Shown here in pieces: positions 61,477 to 64,000 of a stretch of DNA of 64,000 nt (positions are counted from its first letter, which is position 1; each line of letters starts with the position of its first letter). The notes under the pieces are model-generated. The model saw only the letters and a program-made list of their open reading frames with translations, made no database searches and was not told the DNA's origin. The stretch comes from Frateuria hangzhouensis. Its GTDB lineage: Bacteria > Pseudomonadota > Gammaproteobacteria > Xanthomonadales > Rhodanobacteraceae. Where the stretch lies: NCBI RefSeq assembly GCF_026410505.1, contig NZ_JAPMIU010000001.1:366412-430411 (forward strand), read 5' to 3'. The position numbers and the translations under genes were made by a program.

Positions 61477-62532
61477 ATGACCGTCATGCACGAAAGCCCG
61501 GCAGCCGCCACCACGGCCACCAGGTCCCTGAAGATCGCCGAAGGCGTCAATAATTTCGATGCCGTGAGGCTGATCGCCGCCCTGCTGGTGCTCTGCTCGC
61601 ACCAGTTCTATCTGCTTGGCGAGGCGCAGCCCGCCTTCGCCGAACATACGCTGGGCGAGACGGCGGTGATGGTGTTCTTCATCATCAGTGGCTATCTGGT
61701 TGCCCAGAGCTGGTACCGCGATCCGCACCTCATGCGATTCCTGCTTAGGCGCCTGTTGCGCCTGTGGCCTGCGCTGGCCGTGGCCACGCTCGCCATTGCC
61801 GCCGCAGGTGCCCTGCTGACCATCCTGCCGTTGCACGACTACCTCGGGCACGCCACCTGGCAATTCGTGGCAAAAAACCTGCAATTCCGCACCGTTTACC
61901 AGTTGCCCGGCGTATTCCCCAAGGTCGCGTACGACCCGGGCGCCTCTGCGGTCAACGGCAGTTGGTGGAGCATCCCGCTGGAGTTCAAGTGCTATCTCTA
62001 CCTGGCCCTGCTGGGCCTGATCGGCCTGCGCCGGCGGTGGGTCTGCCTGCTGGCCCTGGCCGTCTTACTGGTGCAAGCCGGGCACGGCAACGCCGTCCAG
62101 CCGCTCTACACTGCATTCTTCCTCAGCGGCGTGTGTGCCTGGCAATTCCGTAGCGAATGCCTACGCTTCCGCGGCCCGCTCCTGGTGGCAGGCGTCGCCC
62201 TGGTGGCCGTCGCGATCGCCGCCGGCGCTTACTGGACGGCGGAGTGGCTCGTCCTGGTGCCGGCGACGCTCGTGGCCGGGTCCGCCAGCACGCCGGGAAT
62301 CCAGGCCGCCGGCGTCTTCGGTGACCTTTCCTACGGCATCTATATCTATGCCTATCTGGTGCAGCAGTGCGTGGTGCGGTACTGGCCGGGCACGCCTTCC
62401 CTGGCCGGGTCGCTGCCGGTCGCCGTGTTGCTTACCTGCGCCGTCGCCTGGTGTTCCTGGCACGCGGTCGAGGCACCGGCGCTGCAACTCAAGCGCCGGC
62501 TGCGGCGCTGGTTTCCGGACCACGCCGCATGA
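61477..62532 (+). CDS. acyltransferase family 3 membrane protein
   Basis: A 351-residue integral-membrane O-acyltransferase. The family motif FDAVRLIAALLVLCSHQFYL has the conserved His, followed by VMVFFIISGYLVAQSW and RLLRLWPALAVATLA; about ten helices in all. Such proteins O-acetylate LPS O-antigen, exopolysaccharide or peptidoglycan; the acceptor is unknown. ATG 61477 is used; ATG 61486 (MHESP) has AAGGA 8 bases upstream and is equally plausible. It has no neighbouring polysaccharide genes. Confidence 0.9.
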   Translation: MTVMHESPAAATTATRSLKIAEGVNNFDAVRLIAALLVLCSHQFYLLGEAQPAFAEHTLGETAVMVFFIISGYLVAQSWYRDPHLMRFLLRRLLRLWPALAVATLAIAAAGALLTILPLHDYLGHATWQFVAKNLQFRTVYQLPGVFPKVAYDPGASAVNGSWWSIPLEFKCYLYLALLGLIGLRRRWVCLLALAVLLVQAGHGNAVQPLYTAFFLSGVCAWQFRSECLRFRGPLLVAGVALVAVAIAAGAYWTAEWLVLVPATLVAGSASTPGIQAAGVFGDLSYGIYIYAYLVQQCVVRYWPGTPSLAGSLPVAVLLTCAVAWCSWHAVEAPALQLKRRLRRWFPDHAA

Positions 62533-62595
62533 AGCATCCTCCCGGGAAGTCCTGGAGCGCCCGCTCGTTGGCCGGCGCAGGCGCTCCAGCCGTGC

Positions 62596-63756
<1,161 letters not shown>

Positions 63757-63814
63757 GGGTGGGCTCCAAGGCTGGCGAAAGCCCACTAGTTTAGCCTAAC
63801 CCGCATGCGGGCCC

Positions 63815-63882
63815 GTAGGGCGGGCGTAGGGGGCTTTAAGCCCACCGATTCCCAGTGCAGGTGGGCTGAAGCCCACCCTATG
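63815..63882. repeat. REPIN, GTAG/GGTGGGC family
   Basis: Starts with two overlapping GTAGGG units (63815 and 63826); arms GGGCTTTAAGCCCACC and GGTGGGCTGAAGCCCACC, ending CTAT. Upstream of the acyl-CoA dehydrogenase start. The remaining 110 bases to the window end show no gene. Confidence 0.8.
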
Positions 63883-64000
63883 TATGGACTCGCCTCCACG
63901 GTCAACCCCCGTTTGCTGTCAAGAACGACCGGCTGCGTCTATGTATGAGGCCTCGTCGAGGTGGTCGCAGGGACCACGGGCCGGCATCGGATGAGCTCGC

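Overview
The window is chromosomal DNA of a high-GC gammaproteobacterium, most likely order Xanthomonadales and probably family Rhodanobacteraceae (Dyella/Rhodanobacter/Frateuria-like). The evidence is the protein sequences (NuoA/NuoB, NadK, HisS, PilZ and the ~180 kDa NAD-glutamate dehydrogenase look xanthomonad-like), the gene orders, and the intergenic GTAG-type REP repeats. Almost all of it is core housekeeping sequence. I see no prophage, integrase, IS transposase, plasmid gene or CRISPR array.

Layout. 1-1074 (minus): start of the NADH dehydrogenase I operon (nuoA, nuoB, partial nuoC). 1406-13579 (minus): a fatty-acid/cell-envelope supercluster read as yceD-rpmF-fabH-fabD-fabG-acpP-fabF-pabB-pabC-mltG-tmk-holB, then a PIG-L deacetylase, then pilZ. 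plsX is absent from its usual place between rpmF and fabH. 13693-14726 (plus): a small membrane coiled-coil protein and a YceF/Maf pyrophosphatase. 14792-20935: a PMT-type glycosyltransferase (minus), divergent from a MoxR ATPase / DUF58 / transglutaminase operon and an Slp lipoprotein. 21193-25084 (minus): HIT protein, GNAT, recR, ybaB, dnaX, the 4.5S SRP RNA and tRNA-Ser(GGA). 25170-30332: LPS-core functions (metallo-hydrolase, Kdo kinase, heptosyltransferase), then DUF6165 and an unusually long MIO-type ammonia-lyase. 30419-37565: hisS, tRNA-Pro(CGG), DUF455, then folC, a SPOR protein, cvpA and purF. 37857-41259: a copper P-type ATPase with its CueR-like regulator, and an FMN reductase. 41633-49394: a DISM-GGDEF diguanylate cyclase, a fused E1 alpha/beta dehydrogenase, GST, GNAT, glutaryl-CoA dehydrogenase and an EamA transporter. 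49540-56422 (minus): 5'-nucleotidase, NAD kinase and NAD-glutamate dehydrogenase. 56995-63756: an RND efflux pair, an acyltransferase and an acyl-CoA dehydrogenase.

How the genes fit together. The first 14 kb couples fatty-acid elongation (FabH/D/G/F, AcpP) to folate synthesis (PabB/PabC), DNA replication (Tmk, HolB), peptidoglycan (MltG) and type IV pili (PilZ), with many 4-8 base overlaps. recR, ybaB and dnaX form the usual repair/replication set. kdkA and the heptosyltransferase modify the LPS inner core. folC, SPOR, cvpA and purF form the conserved one-carbon/purine block. copA and cueR form an autoregulated copper-export unit whose MerR-type operator is readable.

The least expected features are non-coding. 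There are at least four families of REP/REPIN-like inverted repeats, and in three places a GTAG tetranucleotide at a REP edge supplies the TAG stop codon of a gene. The cueR transcript is predicted to be leaderless, and two divergent genes share a CATG start-codon palindrome. The most unusual protein is a 644-residue HAL-family lyase with a roughly 60-residue insertion beside its active-site loop. I found no convincing wholly new multi-gene system.
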